Assembly: GCA_902500825.1 (NCBI GenBank)
Contig: CABVRX010000016.1
Location: forward strand, 1 to 64,000
DNA length: 64,000 nt
From: an uncultured Nitrospira sp.
GTDB taxonomy: Bacteria > Nitrospirota > Nitrospiria > Nitrospirales > Nitrospiraceae
Reading direction: 5' to 3'
Part shown: positions 19,058-28,302 of the stretch, piece by piece
Layout: each line of letters begins with the position of its first letter
Numbering within the stretch: the stretch's first letter is position 1
Program-made: the position numbers and the translations under genes
The notes under the pieces: model-generated
The model's database searches: none
Told to the model about the DNA's origin: nothing
The model's input: only the letters and a program-made list of their open reading frames with translations

Positions 19058-19933
19058 TCAACGGGCGACCAACATGACTAAAATTCCGAGGATAATACGA
19101 TAGTACGCAAAGACTCGCAAGGTGTGTCGTTGGACATAGGTAAGGAAGACCGCGATGACGGCCCAAGCCACCAGGAATGAGATGACCATGCCGAGGCCAA
19201 GCGCCAGGAAATCCTGATCGGTAAACGTCCCTCGTGCCTTCCACGTTTCATAGACTGTGGCCGCGATGATGGTCGGCAGTGCGAGAAAAAAGGAGTATTC
19301 CGTGGCCACTTTGCGGTCAAGTCCGGCGAGCAGACCGCCGATGATCGTCGAGCCGGAGCGAGACATGCCGGGGATGAGAGAGGCGCATTGTGCCAGTCCG
19401 ACCCAGAAGGCATGAACCGCCGACACTTGATCCAGGCTTTTGGCCCGGCTTGTTCGCTTCGTTGCTTCAACAACGAGGATGATGATACCTCCCAGGATCG
19501 ATGTTGCAGCTACCGTCAGAGGAGTGAACAAATATGATTCGATCCACCCATGAGTCAACAGGCCGAGTGTGGCGGCGGGCAGGAAGGCGATCCCGAGTCC
19601 AAGCAAGAACCATAAGTTGGGATGACTGTGCATGGATGCCTTGACACGGTCGGACCATGCAGCAGGAGGATCGCTTGCCGAGGCTGCACGCAACACCTTC
19701 TGTTCCTGCCAAGCACCGGTCAGAAGCCGCCAGATTTTTTCGCGTTCAAAGACGATGACGGCCAGAATTGCGCCCAACTGAATGGAGATCTCCGCATTGG
19801 CCGCTACGTCGCCGGTGAAGCCAAGGGCGTGGCCGACCAGGATAAGGTGCCCCGTGGACGAGACGGGCAGGAACTCCGTGAGTCCTTCGACGATTCCCAG
19901 TATGACCGCGAGCGTTGGGCCCCATTCATTCAT
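19058..19933 (-). CDS. uppP: Undecaprenyl-diphosphatase UppP/BacA (291 aa)
   Basis: Integral membrane phosphatase that recycles undecaprenyl pyrophosphate for peptidoglycan and other wall polymers; confers bacitracin tolerance. The two signature regions are GIVEGLTEFLPVSSTGHLIL near the N-terminus and LIPGMSRSGSTIIGGLLAG in the middle. About eight membrane helices; length slightly above the usual 265-275 because of a loop near residues 80-115. Confidence 0.95.
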   Translation of the reverse strand: MNEWGPTLAVILGIVEGLTEFLPVSSTGHLILVGHALGFTGDVAANAEISIQLGAILAVIVFEREKIWRLLTGAWQEQKVLRAASASDPPAAWSDRVKASMHSHPNLWFLLGLGIAFLPAATLGLLTHGWIESYLFTPLTVAATSILGGIIILVVEATKRTSRAKSLDQVSAVHAFWVGLAQCASLIPGMSRSGSTIIGGLLAGLDRKVATEYSFFLALPTIIAATVYETWKARGTFTDQDFLALGLGMVISFLVAWAVIAVFLTYVQRHTLRVFAYYRIILGILVMLVAR

Positions 19934-20212
19934 GCGTACACCGTGTAGGATCTAAGATAGTAGGCTTGAGGTTTCACTCTTCATGGTCATCTCAGATAGA
20001 GATAGAACGTGGACGATGATCACAGAGCGACGCCGATCCGTCAAGTACAGATGGGTTGTCATTTTGCAGCTCCGTCGAAACGAACTCGTTTCCACAAAAG
20101 CAAATATGTTGACAACGTCCGGATGTTGGCATACACACAAGGAAACAAAACCGGAAGCGATGTCTATCTGTATAGACAGGCCTACCGTAGGATTTGATGG
20201 AGGGAGGATCGC

Positions 20213-20899
20213 ATGAGACGCGAGTGGACGGTGATCGTGTTGGTTGGGGTGGTGTTGACCACGGGTTGCGTATCCAACAAGAAATACCAAGGGGCGTTGG
20301 CCGAGGCGGACAACGTTAAGATGGAACTGGATAAGACTCGCCAACAGAAGAGCGCCATGGAGCAACAGGTCCGAACCCTCAAAGAACTGAACGTCAAGTT
20401 CGGGAATGAGGCCCAAGCGGCTCGTGATGAACTCCAGCGGGTTGAGCACGGACGTGACGCGGAACGAGGCACGATCGAAGGACGAACCAAGGAACTCGAA
20501 GATAAAGTCAAGGCGTTATCGGCGCAGAATAAGAACGTACGGCTAGAATATCAGGACGTGAAACGTCATAACGACACGTTGAAATCACTGGTAGCCCGTT
20601 ACCAAAAGGAGCTCAAAGATCGCTCCAATGCCGGGGGGGCGAATCAAACAGCGACCGTGACTCCAAGCCAGACTCCACTCGGAACCGCGACGGCCCCTCA
20701 GGCGGCTGTCTCAGCGGCGATGAACATTAATAAAGTTTCAGCGAGCGATATGATTCTCTTTCTCGGACTGAAGCAAGATGAGGCCGATCGCATCGTGAGC
20801 AATCGGCCTTATCGCGTGAAGGGTGAGTTGGTAGCGAAAAATGTGGTGCCAAAAGAAACCTTCGACCTGATCAAGGATCGGATCTCAGTCAGTCCATAG
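20213..20899 (+). CDS. Coiled-coil lipoprotein with C-terminal helix-hairpin-helix (228 aa)
   Basis: A lipoprotein signal ending in VVLTTGC is followed by a long Lys/Glu/Gln-rich coiled coil (about 25-140), a Thr/Pro/Ala linker, and a C-terminal NINKVSASDMILFLGLKQDE...YRVKGEL part that has the ComEA-like helix-hairpin-helix look. The likely place is the periplasm or inner leaflet of the outer membrane. The HhH could bind DNA or another protein; the combination resembles no named family I know. ATG has GGAGGATC just upstream, and a strong terminator follows. Confidence 0.8.
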   Translation: MRREWTVIVLVGVVLTTGCVSNKKYQGALAEADNVKMELDKTRQQKSAMEQQVRTLKELNVKFGNEAQAARDELQRVEHGRDAERGTIEGRTKELEDKVKALSAQNKNVRLEYQDVKRHNDTLKSLVARYQKELKDRSNAGGANQTATVTPSQTPLGTATAPQAAVSAAMNINKVSASDMILFLGLKQDEADRIVSNRPYRVKGELVAKNVVPKETFDLIKDRISVSP

Positions 20900-20926
20900 C
20901 CGACTGAACATCTCAGCGGCAATGTA

Positions 20927-20968
20927 CAAAAGGGCCGTTCTCCTTGTTGGAGAACGGCCCTTTTGTTT
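20927..20968 (+). terminator. Strong Rho-independent terminator
   Basis: Perfect stem AAAAGGGCCGTTCTCC, loop TTGTT, GGAGAACGGCCCTTTT, followed by GTTT. The symmetric A/T ends allow use from both sides, so it may also stop the minus-strand operon that ends at about 21012. Confidence 0.9.
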
Positions 20969-21011
20969 GGATGGACAAACCCTTGCGTCTGCGTCGTCAA
21001 CGGTATGAGAC

Positions 21012-21176
21012 TCAGCTCGAAACAAGCTCGTCGAAGGATCTAAAATTCAGCTTCAGACCTTTACAGACCTCAACCTGTCGATCGAAGCGGTTCTTTGTGC
21101 GAATCATGTTCCATAACCTGCCAAGGCCCACGCGCCCCCAGGCTGCCAGGTGGAAGACGGACAACGGATAGTCTGT
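21012..21176 (-). pseudogene. Severed C-terminus of the amidohydrolase
   Basis: Directly after the TGA that ends the amidohydrolase frame, the same reading frame continues for 54 codons without a shift: TDYPLSVFHLAAWG, then NMIRTKNRFDRQVEVCKGLK, then TGA. In the family, the segment LLFGTDYP carries the metal-binding Asp, and N-x-FDR-x-x-x-x-K-x-L-G/K-L closes the barrel. The stop therefore replaces exactly the Gly of LLFGTDYP by one base change (GGA to TGA). Confidence 0.75.
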
Positions 21177-21977
21177 TCAAAACAGGAGGCGGGATTGAAG
21201 CTCGGGGTGATGCCTGAGATGCAACAGCACCTTCAAGCGATGGGGTTGGGTGAGAGCGGAAATGTCGGCATAGAAGTTTGGGTAACGCGCACACAGTTCT
21301 CGGAACGTTGGAATGAATTTTTCATAAAACATGAGGCCATAGCTGCAAGCGTGGGCAGCGATGACCGTCACTCCTTCCTCCAATGCCAGGCGGAGTCTAT
21401 CGGGATCGCCGAGCGATTGATCCTTACCGATCAGGCTGAATTCGTAACCGACATGGCTGAGAAACGGCAATTTCCTCTGAGCGAGTGCTCGATAGAACGG
21501 TGTGTATCTCTGATCAGCCGGATTGAAGTGCTGGGCGTTCGGCAAGACTTTGATCAAGACGGCGCCGGCATCGGCACAGCGGTGAACTTCATCGATGGCA
21601 TCTTCGCGTTGCGGGTTGATCGAGGGGCCGGCAAGAAATATATCCGGATACGCTCGGACGGTCTTGAAGACGTACGCGTTGCTGACGAGAAAGTCCGTAT
21701 GCTGCCGATTGAGGAGGCCGGCCTGGTCGTAAAGTCCATCCATGCCGAGCAGCACGGCTTTCGAAACATGCTGCGAGGCGCGCAACTCCTTGAGAAGGTG
21801 ATCGAGATATTTCTGATTGGCTTCCCGAGGATGTGCCGGTGACAGATCCTGTTTCCATAAAAGAAATTGAAAGAGCGGGCTTCGAAGGAGTTTCGACGAA
21901 ATGAAACAACCATTGTCGCCGTCCGGCAGCGCCGCGAGATGGACGTGGCAATCGACCAGCGATTTGGTGGACGTCAT
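21177..21977 (-). CDS. Amidohydrolase-like TIM-barrel protein ending early at an in-frame TGA (266 aa)
   Basis: Metal-dependent hydrolase of the amidohydrolase_2 (COG2159) type: VDCHVHLAAL at the N-terminus is the HxH metal site, FLSHVGYEFS carries the next His, and VIAAHACSYG the following one. It stops after LQSRLLF, just before the conserved GTDYP with the last metal-binding Asp, which lies in the same frame past the TGA (21012-21176). As read, the enzyme would lack its final strand and a ligand. It overlaps the upstream gene by four bases (ATGA), so it is translated as the last gene of the trio. Confidence 0.75.
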   Translation of the reverse strand: MTSTKSLVDCHVHLAALPDGDNGCFISSKLLRSPLFQFLLWKQDLSPAHPREANQKYLDHLLKELRASQHVSKAVLLGMDGLYDQAGLLNRQHTDFLVSNAYVFKTVRAYPDIFLAGPSINPQREDAIDEVHRCADAGAVLIKVLPNAQHFNPADQRYTPFYRALAQRKLPFLSHVGYEFSLIGKDQSLGDPDRLRLALEEGVTVIAAHACSYGLMFYEKFIPTFRELCARYPNFYADISALTQPHRLKVLLHLRHHPELQSRLLF

Positions 21978-24900
21978 TCGGCGATCGCGTTCTGGTTCGC
22001 GCCTTTACTCCTCACTTCCAATGTCTCATGTGATGAGAGTCGTTCCATCGCAATCCGCTTCACACCTCGCAGATCAAGCTTGCCGGTTCCAAGAACCGGT
22101 AATGCCTCGACTTTGATGAACTGGTGCTTTCCCGGGATAAATAAATTGGGCAGGCCGCTTGCCGAGAGTTTGTCCAGGATGGGAGGAATGCGGGATTCCT
22201 CAAGTGTATGGAGGACGGCGAGACGTTCGCCCTTTTTGTCGTCGGGTAGACCGGTCACGGCAAAGACTTGTGTGTCGGCCTCGGCAGCCTGTTGCAAGGC
22301 TTCTTCGACTTTGCCGTGAGGGACCATCTCGCCGCCGATTTTTGAGAAACGTGACAGCCGGTCGGTAATCGTCAAAAATCCGTCTTCATCCAGGGAGGCG
22401 ATGTCACCGGTAATGTACCAACCATCCCGCATGGCCTGGGCGGTAAGGTCTTCGCGTCCAAGATAGCCGTTCATCACGTTCGGTCCCTTCACGAGCAACA
22501 TCCCCGGTCTTCCGGTTGGAAGCGGTGCGTAACTGTCAGGATCGACGATCTGCACCGACACACCGGGTAGCGGCTGTCCGACGGTGCCTCGGCGCGAGGC
22601 CGGTTGATAGTAGCCGGCTGCGCGGAAGTCCGGGCAATTAACGGCAATGACAGGCGCACATTCCGTGACGCCATAGCCTTCGATCGGTCCGATCCCAAAC
22701 TTGTCTTCGACGGCCTCTGCCAGTCGTGCCGGCAGTTTTTCCGCACCGGTGAGGATGACCCGCACCGAACTGAATTGTTCCGGTGTACAGCGGCGCAGAT
22801 AGAGTTGGAGAAACGTCGGCGTGGTCACGAGAAAGGTGATCCGATGTCGCCGGATGAGCTCACCGATCGCTGCGACATCGAGCGGTGAAGGATGAAAGAT
22901 CATGGCGGCGTTATTGGACATCACAAACCAGAAGACCATGTATCCGAATGAATGGAAGAACGGCAGAATGCCGAGAACGCATTCGTTTTGATAGAAATGA
23001 AGCACCTGCGTGGCGCCCTGACTGTTGGCGTCGATGCTGAAGTGCGAAAGCATGACACCTTTGGGTTCTCCGGTGCTGCCGCTGCTGAAGATGATCGTGG
23101 CCAGGCTGTCGGGAGTGAGCGGAATCGTCTGCCCGCAGGCGCGTTCGATGATGCGGCACGGAGCGAAGAGGGCCAGCAAGGCAGCCAGTAGTTTCTGACC
23201 CGTGCTGATTGTCGCGGCCACGTCCTCCAGCCAAACGACCGACGGTCCATCCGGCAGTTCGAGGTTGGCTTTTTCAACGAAGGCACGGCTCGTCACGATT
23301 GTGCGCAGGCCCGCCTGTTCTACGGCGGCCTCTAGTCCTGATTTTCCGACCGTGTAGTTCAAGTTCACGATGGTCTTTCCGCAGAGGGGGGCGGCGACAT
23401 TGACCAAGGCGGTGGCCACTGTGGGCGGCAACAAGGCGCCCACCTGCTGTTGGTCCTTCCAATAGAGCCGAAGCGTTCTCGCAAGGACGATTGATCCGAT
23501 GAGAGCTTGCAAGGATGAGACGCGGGGACGGTTCTCGTCGGCCATGGCCAGGCGGAAAGGATAGCGGCGCATCGACCGGATAAATTGGCGATGGAGCGGC
23601 CGGCGACTCGGTTTCCTGAGCTGCCAAGCTGTTTCGCCGAGTGCTCGAATCTTCTTGCGCAGTTCGTGCGCCGATGTATCCGACGGCAGCGACATTCCGA
23701 ACGAAACGGTGACGGGATACGGAAGTTGTTCCGGCACTTTCCACAGAAAGCGGCCGTGATTGAAGCTGAAGATGCTGCCCCACACACGGTCGAGATGAAC
23801 CGGGATGATAGGAACTGTCCGTCCTTTCACGATTCGTTCGAAACCCCGCCGGAACGGTAACAGCGTTCCGGTACGAGTCATCTGGCCTTCAGGGAATATG
23901 CAAACGAGTTCTCCCTTGTCGATGGCCGCACCGGCATCGCGGAGCGCCCGCAGAATCACACGCAATCCCCCATGAGACGAAATCGGAATGACTCCGAGCG
24001 CCTTCATGAACGGTTTGAAGATCGGCTGTTCGGCATATTGCGAATCAACGACAAAGCGCACGGGTCGATCCAAGCTGGCGATCAGCAAAAAGCCATCGAC
24101 AAAGGAGACGTGATTGGGAACGAGGAGCGCTCCACCGGATTGCGGCACATGAGACTGACCGACGATGCGGAGTCGATAGAGGGTGTTGGTGAGAATGACC
24201 AGCACCAGCCGGATAAACGTGTCAGGCAAAAACCACAGCGCCCACCCGATGCCGCCCAAGGTCATTGCGGCAGCGGCCAAGAAAATGCCCGTTGTCGAGA
24301 GGCCGGCGTTGGCCAAGGAACCGCCTACCAGTGATCCCAACAAAATGCCGCTGAAGACGCACGTGTTGGAGAACGAAATGACGGCACCCCTCCGATCGGA
24401 CGGGGATTTCCATTGGAGGATGGCGTTCAACGGAACAAAGATGAATGAACTGGCAATTCCCAGTGCTCCCATCATAAGGAAGGTTCCTGTCAATGGAGGT
24501 GCCAGGATCCCGAGTGACAGCAAAGTGAGAAACACGCCGATGGCGCCTAAGGGGATCAATCCGTACTCGACCCGGTTCTTGGAGACTCGTCCGACCAGCA
24601 TGGCGCCGATTCCGATGCCCACTGATAGAATGGTGAGCGGAAGGCCAGACATGGCATCAGACAGATGCAAGACGGCCTTTGCATAGACGAGGACGTTCTG
24701 TCCGAACAGGCTCGCAATCGTCCAGAACATGACTTCCATGGGAATGGCCATGCGCAGCATCCGTTCCGATTGAATCGCGGCCCATGCACCTTGGACCGTG
24801 ACTCCTATGCCTCCAGCTGCGCGGGCGGGTGACACCTGTGGAATGCGAAACGCGGTCGCGAGGCCGATGACCGAGAGGCCGGTCAATGCCAGCGGGGCCA

Positions 24901-25462
24901 GCCAGGTTTGAGCGCCCGCAATTTGTAGAAGGAATCCCCCGGCGGCGGTTCCCGTGAGAATGGCGGCAAAGGTCCACATCTCCAAGAGTCCATTGCCGGT
25001 TGCTAGCCGCTCATGTGGGATTAATTCAGGAAGGATTCCGTACTTCGAAGGGCTGAACAGGGCGCTGTGCACACCCATGCCGCATAACACGATCAAAGGT
25101 AGGACACCGCCGGCTGGATTCAGCCAGAGCGCAACCGTGCCTGCGGCCATCAGGAAGACCTCGATGACTTTGATCGAGATGATGACGGTCCGCTTACTGA
25201 TGCGATCGGCCAATGTGCCTCCAACGAGAGAGAGGAACACCAAGGGTAGCGTGAAAATGACAAAGGCCATCGCGGTCTGTGTCTGGGCGACCGTCTCCAG
25301 TGCGGGGCCTGATGCCATACCTGCTGTGGCTTGCCGAATAGCGAGCAGCGCGACCATCAGTTTCCACGCGTTATCGTTGAAGGCGCCGCAGAATTGGGCG
25401 ATCAAAAGACCCTGAAGCGGGCGTGACAGAGGTTGGGGTTCAGAACCGGCCGAGGTGGTCAT
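21974..25462 (-). CDS. Fused MFS transporter / PlsC acyltransferase / acyl-ACP synthetase (1162 aa)
   Basis: Counterpart of LplT plus Aas in one chain, which in enterobacteria flips lysophospholipids inward and re-acylates them. Residues 1-420 form 12 membrane helices (LLIAQFCGAFNDNAWKLMV at the start). About 430-620 is an acyltransferase with the HX4D motif NHVSFVDGFLL and FPEGQMTRTG. About 640-1130 is an AMP-binding ligase with IIFSSGSTGEPKGVML, GYGVTECAPV and ITDRLSRFSKIGGEMV. It is coupled by four-base overlaps to the genes on either side. Phospholipid repair at the inner membrane is the likely role. Confidence 0.93.
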   Translation of the reverse strand: MTTSAGSEPQPLSRPLQGLLIAQFCGAFNDNAWKLMVALLAIRQATAGMASGPALETVAQTQTAMAFVIFTLPLVFLSLVGGTLADRISKRTVIISIKVIEVFLMAAGTVALWLNPAGGVLPLIVLCGMGVHSALFSPSKYGILPELIPHERLATGNGLLEMWTFAAILTGTAAGGFLLQIAGAQTWLAPLALTGLSVIGLATAFRIPQVSPARAAGGIGVTVQGAWAAIQSERMLRMAIPMEVMFWTIASLFGQNVLVYAKAVLHLSDAMSGLPLTILSVGIGIGAMLVGRVSKNRVEYGLIPLGAIGVFLTLLSLGILAPPLTGTFLMMGALGIASSFIFVPLNAILQWKSPSDRRGAVISFSNTCVFSGILLGSLVGGSLANAGLSTTGIFLAAAAMTLGGIGWALWFLPDTFIRLVLVILTNTLYRLRIVGQSHVPQSGGALLVPNHVSFVDGFLLIASLDRPVRFVVDSQYAEQPIFKPFMKALGVIPISSHGGLRVILRALRDAGAAIDKGELVCIFPEGQMTRTGTLLPFRRGFERIVKGRTVPIIPVHLDRVWGSIFSFNHGRFLWKVPEQLPYPVTVSFGMSLPSDTSAHELRKKIRALGETAWQLRKPSRRPLHRQFIRSMRRYPFRLAMADENRPRVSSLQALIGSIVLARTLRLYWKDQQQVGALLPPTVATALVNVAAPLCGKTIVNLNYTVGKSGLEAAVEQAGLRTIVTSRAFVEKANLELPDGPSVVWLEDVAATISTGQKLLAALLALFAPCRIIERACGQTIPLTPDSLATIIFSSGSTGEPKGVMLSHFSIDANSQGATQVLHFYQNECVLGILPFFHSFGYMVFWFVMSNNAAMIFHPSPLDVAAIGELIRRHRITFLVTTPTFLQLYLRRCTPEQFSSVRVILTGAEKLPARLAEAVEDKFGIGPIEGYGVTECAPVIAVNCPDFRAAGYYQPASRRGTVGQPLPGVSVQIVDPDSYAPLPTGRPGMLLVKGPNVMNGYLGREDLTAQAMRDGWYITGDIASLDEDGFLTITDRLSRFSKIGGEMVPHGKVEEALQQAAEADTQVFAVTGLPDDKKGERLAVLHTLEESRIPPILDKLSASGLPNLFIPGKHQFIKVEALPVLGTGKLDLRGVKRIAMERLSSHETLEVRSKGANQNAIAE

Positions 25463-27318
25463 CCGTGAGGGTCATTCTGCCTGAGATTTGGTGCTGGGGA
25501 AATAGGCAGGCCTTCCAACTCCATAATTCTCAGCGCGTTCGTCGTAGGGCACGGGCCTGGTCGGAGCCGGTAGTCAAACTCGAGTGAACCGGCTGACACG
25601 GTTTCCTGAAAGTGTGCATTGATGAGCCTCGGCACAATGCGCTCCAGATCGGCCAACTCCAGATCATGGGTGCTCACAAGGCCGAAGCCGTTTCCTTGCG
25701 ACAGTTCGGTAATGTAGGCCTGGCTGCCGATGAGCCGTTCCCGATTGTTGGTGCCTTTGAAGATCTCGTCGATCAGGAACAGCACAGGTGGCGCGGGTAT
25801 TTCTTTGGTAGCAGTAAGGATTGTCTTGAGCCGTTTGACCTCGGCATAGAAGAACGAGAGACCGGCATCAAGCGAATCATCGACCCGGATGCAACAGGCC
25901 AGCCGGCTCCAGGTCCATTCCAGCGAGCCTGCACAAACAGGGGCACCGGCTTGCGCGAGGCAGAGGTTGATGCCGATCGTCCGCAGGAACGTACTCTTGC
26001 CGGACATGTTGGAGCCTGTGATCAGGTGAATTGCGCCGAGTTCAGTCAGATGAACGTCATTAGCAACACAGGTCTTCGTCGGCAGTAACGGATGGCCGAG
26101 TCGGTCGGCGTGAAAGGCAGGAGGCGTGCCGTTCCGTTCACCGGCTGCGACGAGGGGAGTCGGCCATGTGTAATTGGGATGAAGGTAGGCAAAGGTCGCT
26201 AGAGCCGATGCCGCTTCGACTTCCGCCAAGCAGTTCAACCACAGCGGGAGGGCGTTTTTGATCTCGTGCTGGATCTGACTCAGTCGGCGAGTGAACCACA
26301 GATCCCATGGGCAGAGCGCGTTGATTGCCAGATGAACGAGCGGGTGCGCCTTGATGCTGATCGCATGAAGCGCGCGTGCAGCACGATTGAGGTGCCGCAT
26401 GGGGCTAGCCGTGCCGATCAGGTTCGTCCAGGCGGAAGTGAGTGCCGTGTCTCGTCGTCGTGCATGCCGCTCAATGTAACCAAGGACCGTAGCAAGCCGC
26501 TCAGTTTCATGATGAAGTCCGACGGCATGCTCCAGCAACTCTTCTCCTTGATCAGTCATGAAGTAAATCACGACATAGGCCGCGAACGAAAACATCCAAT
26601 AACCAGGGAGCAAGCCGAGCATCGTGGCTAAGGCAAGACTGATCGTTGCAAGGGCGAGGAGACTTTGGACGATCAGGATAGTGTCTACGTGAGGTATGCC
26701 GATCGGATGTTCAAGCACCGCGGCCAACCGCTTGCCGTTGATTTCTTGGTCTCCGGTTAATTTGGCCTCGAGCGCAAGACGGTCACGAAACAAGGTACGA
26801 ACTGCCAATTCTTTTACCAAAGACCGCCGTGTGTGCCAATGTGACGGCGTAGGGGGCTGCTCCAGCAGCCAGCCATGCAAGCGCTCTCGGCCATGGTCGG
26901 ATACGGTGGTGTCGAGGAGATGTGTCAGAGAGTGTGCGCCGAAGAGATCCAGGTCTGCGGCATACGGATGAGACTTCGGAGCTTCACCGGGCCTCGCGGG
27001 AATCGCAGCCCAGTCCAGTGCCATCCGAGCCAGATGAGCCAGCTTAATCTGTTTCCATTGCCGAAGCCGGTGAATCCGTGTTTCTACCCTGTTATGATAC
27101 GCGGCCACGGTGACGAAAATGGCTAAGAATATTCCGAGGGCCAGGTTGCCGCTGTGATACCAATCGAGCTTGTAAAAGGTCACGGTTCCGACGAGGCCGA
27201 TGAGGAAAATAGCCAGCCGCCATCGTGTGAATGTTGCGCTGGTCCTGGTTCCTTGAACAATGAGGTGGTCGGTGCGCCGGATCATCGACTCGATCTGTGC
27301 CATACGTGAGCTGGCCAT
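25459..27318 (-). CDS. Membrane-anchored MutS-like ATPase (619 aa)
   Basis: The C-terminal third is a MutS-type ATPase: Walker A GSNMSGKSTFLRTIGINL, Walker B VLFLIDEIFKGTNNRERL, and VSTHDLELADLE. The N-terminal mismatch-recognition domain is absent; instead there are two helices at about 32-75 and two more near 225-275, separated by a lever-like helical core. Such MutS-related membrane proteins are known as unnamed families; no mismatch repair role is expected. It begins the coupled trio (overlap ATGA with the acyltransferase fusion), hinting at a lipid- or membrane-related ATPase. Confidence 0.85.
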   Translation of the reverse strand: MASSRMAQIESMIRRTDHLIVQGTRTSATFTRWRLAIFLIGLVGTVTFYKLDWYHSGNLALGIFLAIFVTVAAYHNRVETRIHRLRQWKQIKLAHLARMALDWAAIPARPGEAPKSHPYAADLDLFGAHSLTHLLDTTVSDHGRERLHGWLLEQPPTPSHWHTRRSLVKELAVRTLFRDRLALEAKLTGDQEINGKRLAAVLEHPIGIPHVDTILIVQSLLALATISLALATMLGLLPGYWMFSFAAYVVIYFMTDQGEELLEHAVGLHHETERLATVLGYIERHARRRDTALTSAWTNLIGTASPMRHLNRAARALHAISIKAHPLVHLAINALCPWDLWFTRRLSQIQHEIKNALPLWLNCLAEVEAASALATFAYLHPNYTWPTPLVAAGERNGTPPAFHADRLGHPLLPTKTCVANDVHLTELGAIHLITGSNMSGKSTFLRTIGINLCLAQAGAPVCAGSLEWTWSRLACCIRVDDSLDAGLSFFYAEVKRLKTILTATKEIPAPPVLFLIDEIFKGTNNRERLIGSQAYITELSQGNGFGLVSTHDLELADLERIVPRLINAHFQETVSAGSLEFDYRLRPGPCPTTNALRIMELEGLPISPAPNLRQNDPHG

Positions 27319-27424
27319 AGCAGGCGACCTTACTGGGAACGGACGGGAACGTCAAATACCGAGGTGAGTTTCAGAAACGAATCTCGTCGGCCCAGGAGAA
27401 TCGGTCACGTTTCATCAAATAATA

Positions 27425-28300
27425 ATGGCTAACGATTGGATTGACGTCTGCATCCAAGAGCGCTTCGATGCAGGCGAGTTGCTGAGCCGACTTGACGATC
27501 CCAGCATCCAAGGCGCTTGGGAGGATGAGGGGGGCGTCCATCTCTATTGGCCGGAAGACCAATGGAACGAAGATCGGCTCGCCTCGGTTCGCCTGGTCCT
27601 TGCAGACCTCGCACCGTCGATGGGGGACATTTCGCTCTCGGTACGACAGGTGCCGGCTCAGGATTGGAACGAGACATGGGCGCGATCCGTGAAACCGCTT
27701 CACATCGGTCGGTTGGTCATTCGTCCGAGTTGGGAATCAGTCGTGCTGGGGCCGAGGGATATCGAAATCGTGCTTGATCCTAAGCAGGCATTCGGTACCG
27801 GCCATCATGCGACCACTCGCATGATGCTGGAATGGCTGCAGAAAGAAATTCACGGTGGTGAAAAGGCTCTGGACGTAGGGACGGGTAGCGCTCTCCTGGC
27901 CATGGCAGCGGTCAAGCTCGGCGCCGCATCGGCTATTGGTGTTGAACATGATTCGGTTGCGGCGGAATGTGCAAGAGAGTATCTCGGATTGAATCATTTG
28001 GACGATCGGATCGACATCATCACCGGCACGTTAGACGACCTGCCGGGGGAGAAGCGAGAGATCGCTGATTTAGTGCTGGCCAATCTCGACCGGCAGACGA
28101 TCTTGGACCTCACCGGCGATTTGGTAGGCTCGGCGTCGGAAGGGGCGAGAATCATGGTCTCCGGCATTCTGGTCGAGCAGCAGGACGAAATCGTCGAACG
28201 GTTTTCCAGTCTCGGCTTGGCGTGCTCCGAACGCTGTGAAGATGAAGGGTGGGTGGCGATGAAGTTTTTCAGACCAGAATCCTGCGATGGAGAGGCCTGA
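27425..28300 (+). CDS. prmA: Ribosomal protein L11 methyltransferase (291 aa)
   Basis: Trimethylates L11 using SAM. The N-terminal substrate-recognition domain is followed by VPAQDWNETWARSVKPLHIG, then DPKQAFGTGHHATTRMMLEW, KALDVGTGSALLAMAAVKLG (SAM loop) and VLANLDRQTILDL, the NL-x-x-x-I-L catalytic-site block. All are PrmA hallmarks. Three bases separate it from the MOSC gene. Confidence 0.95.
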   Translation: MANDWIDVCIQERFDAGELLSRLDDPSIQGAWEDEGGVHLYWPEDQWNEDRLASVRLVLADLAPSMGDISLSVRQVPAQDWNETWARSVKPLHIGRLVIRPSWESVVLGPRDIEIVLDPKQAFGTGHHATTRMMLEWLQKEIHGGEKALDVGTGSALLAMAAVKLGAASAIGVEHDSVAAECAREYLGLNHLDDRIDIITGTLDDLPGEKREIADLVLANLDRQTILDLTGDLVGSASEGARIMVSGILVEQQDEIVERFSSLGLACSERCEDEGWVAMKFFRPESCDGEA

Positions 28301-28302
28301 CG

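Noticed and set aside
18786-19244. 152-residue version of the DUF2024 protein
   Set aside because: The extra N-terminus is the antisense of uppP's end region and lacks a ribosome site; ATG 19046 has one and matches the family length.
21177-21179. TGA in the amidohydrolase read as selenocysteine
   Set aside because: The family has Gly at that place, not Cys, and no selenocysteine-insertion hairpin is apparent; a nonsense change is simpler.
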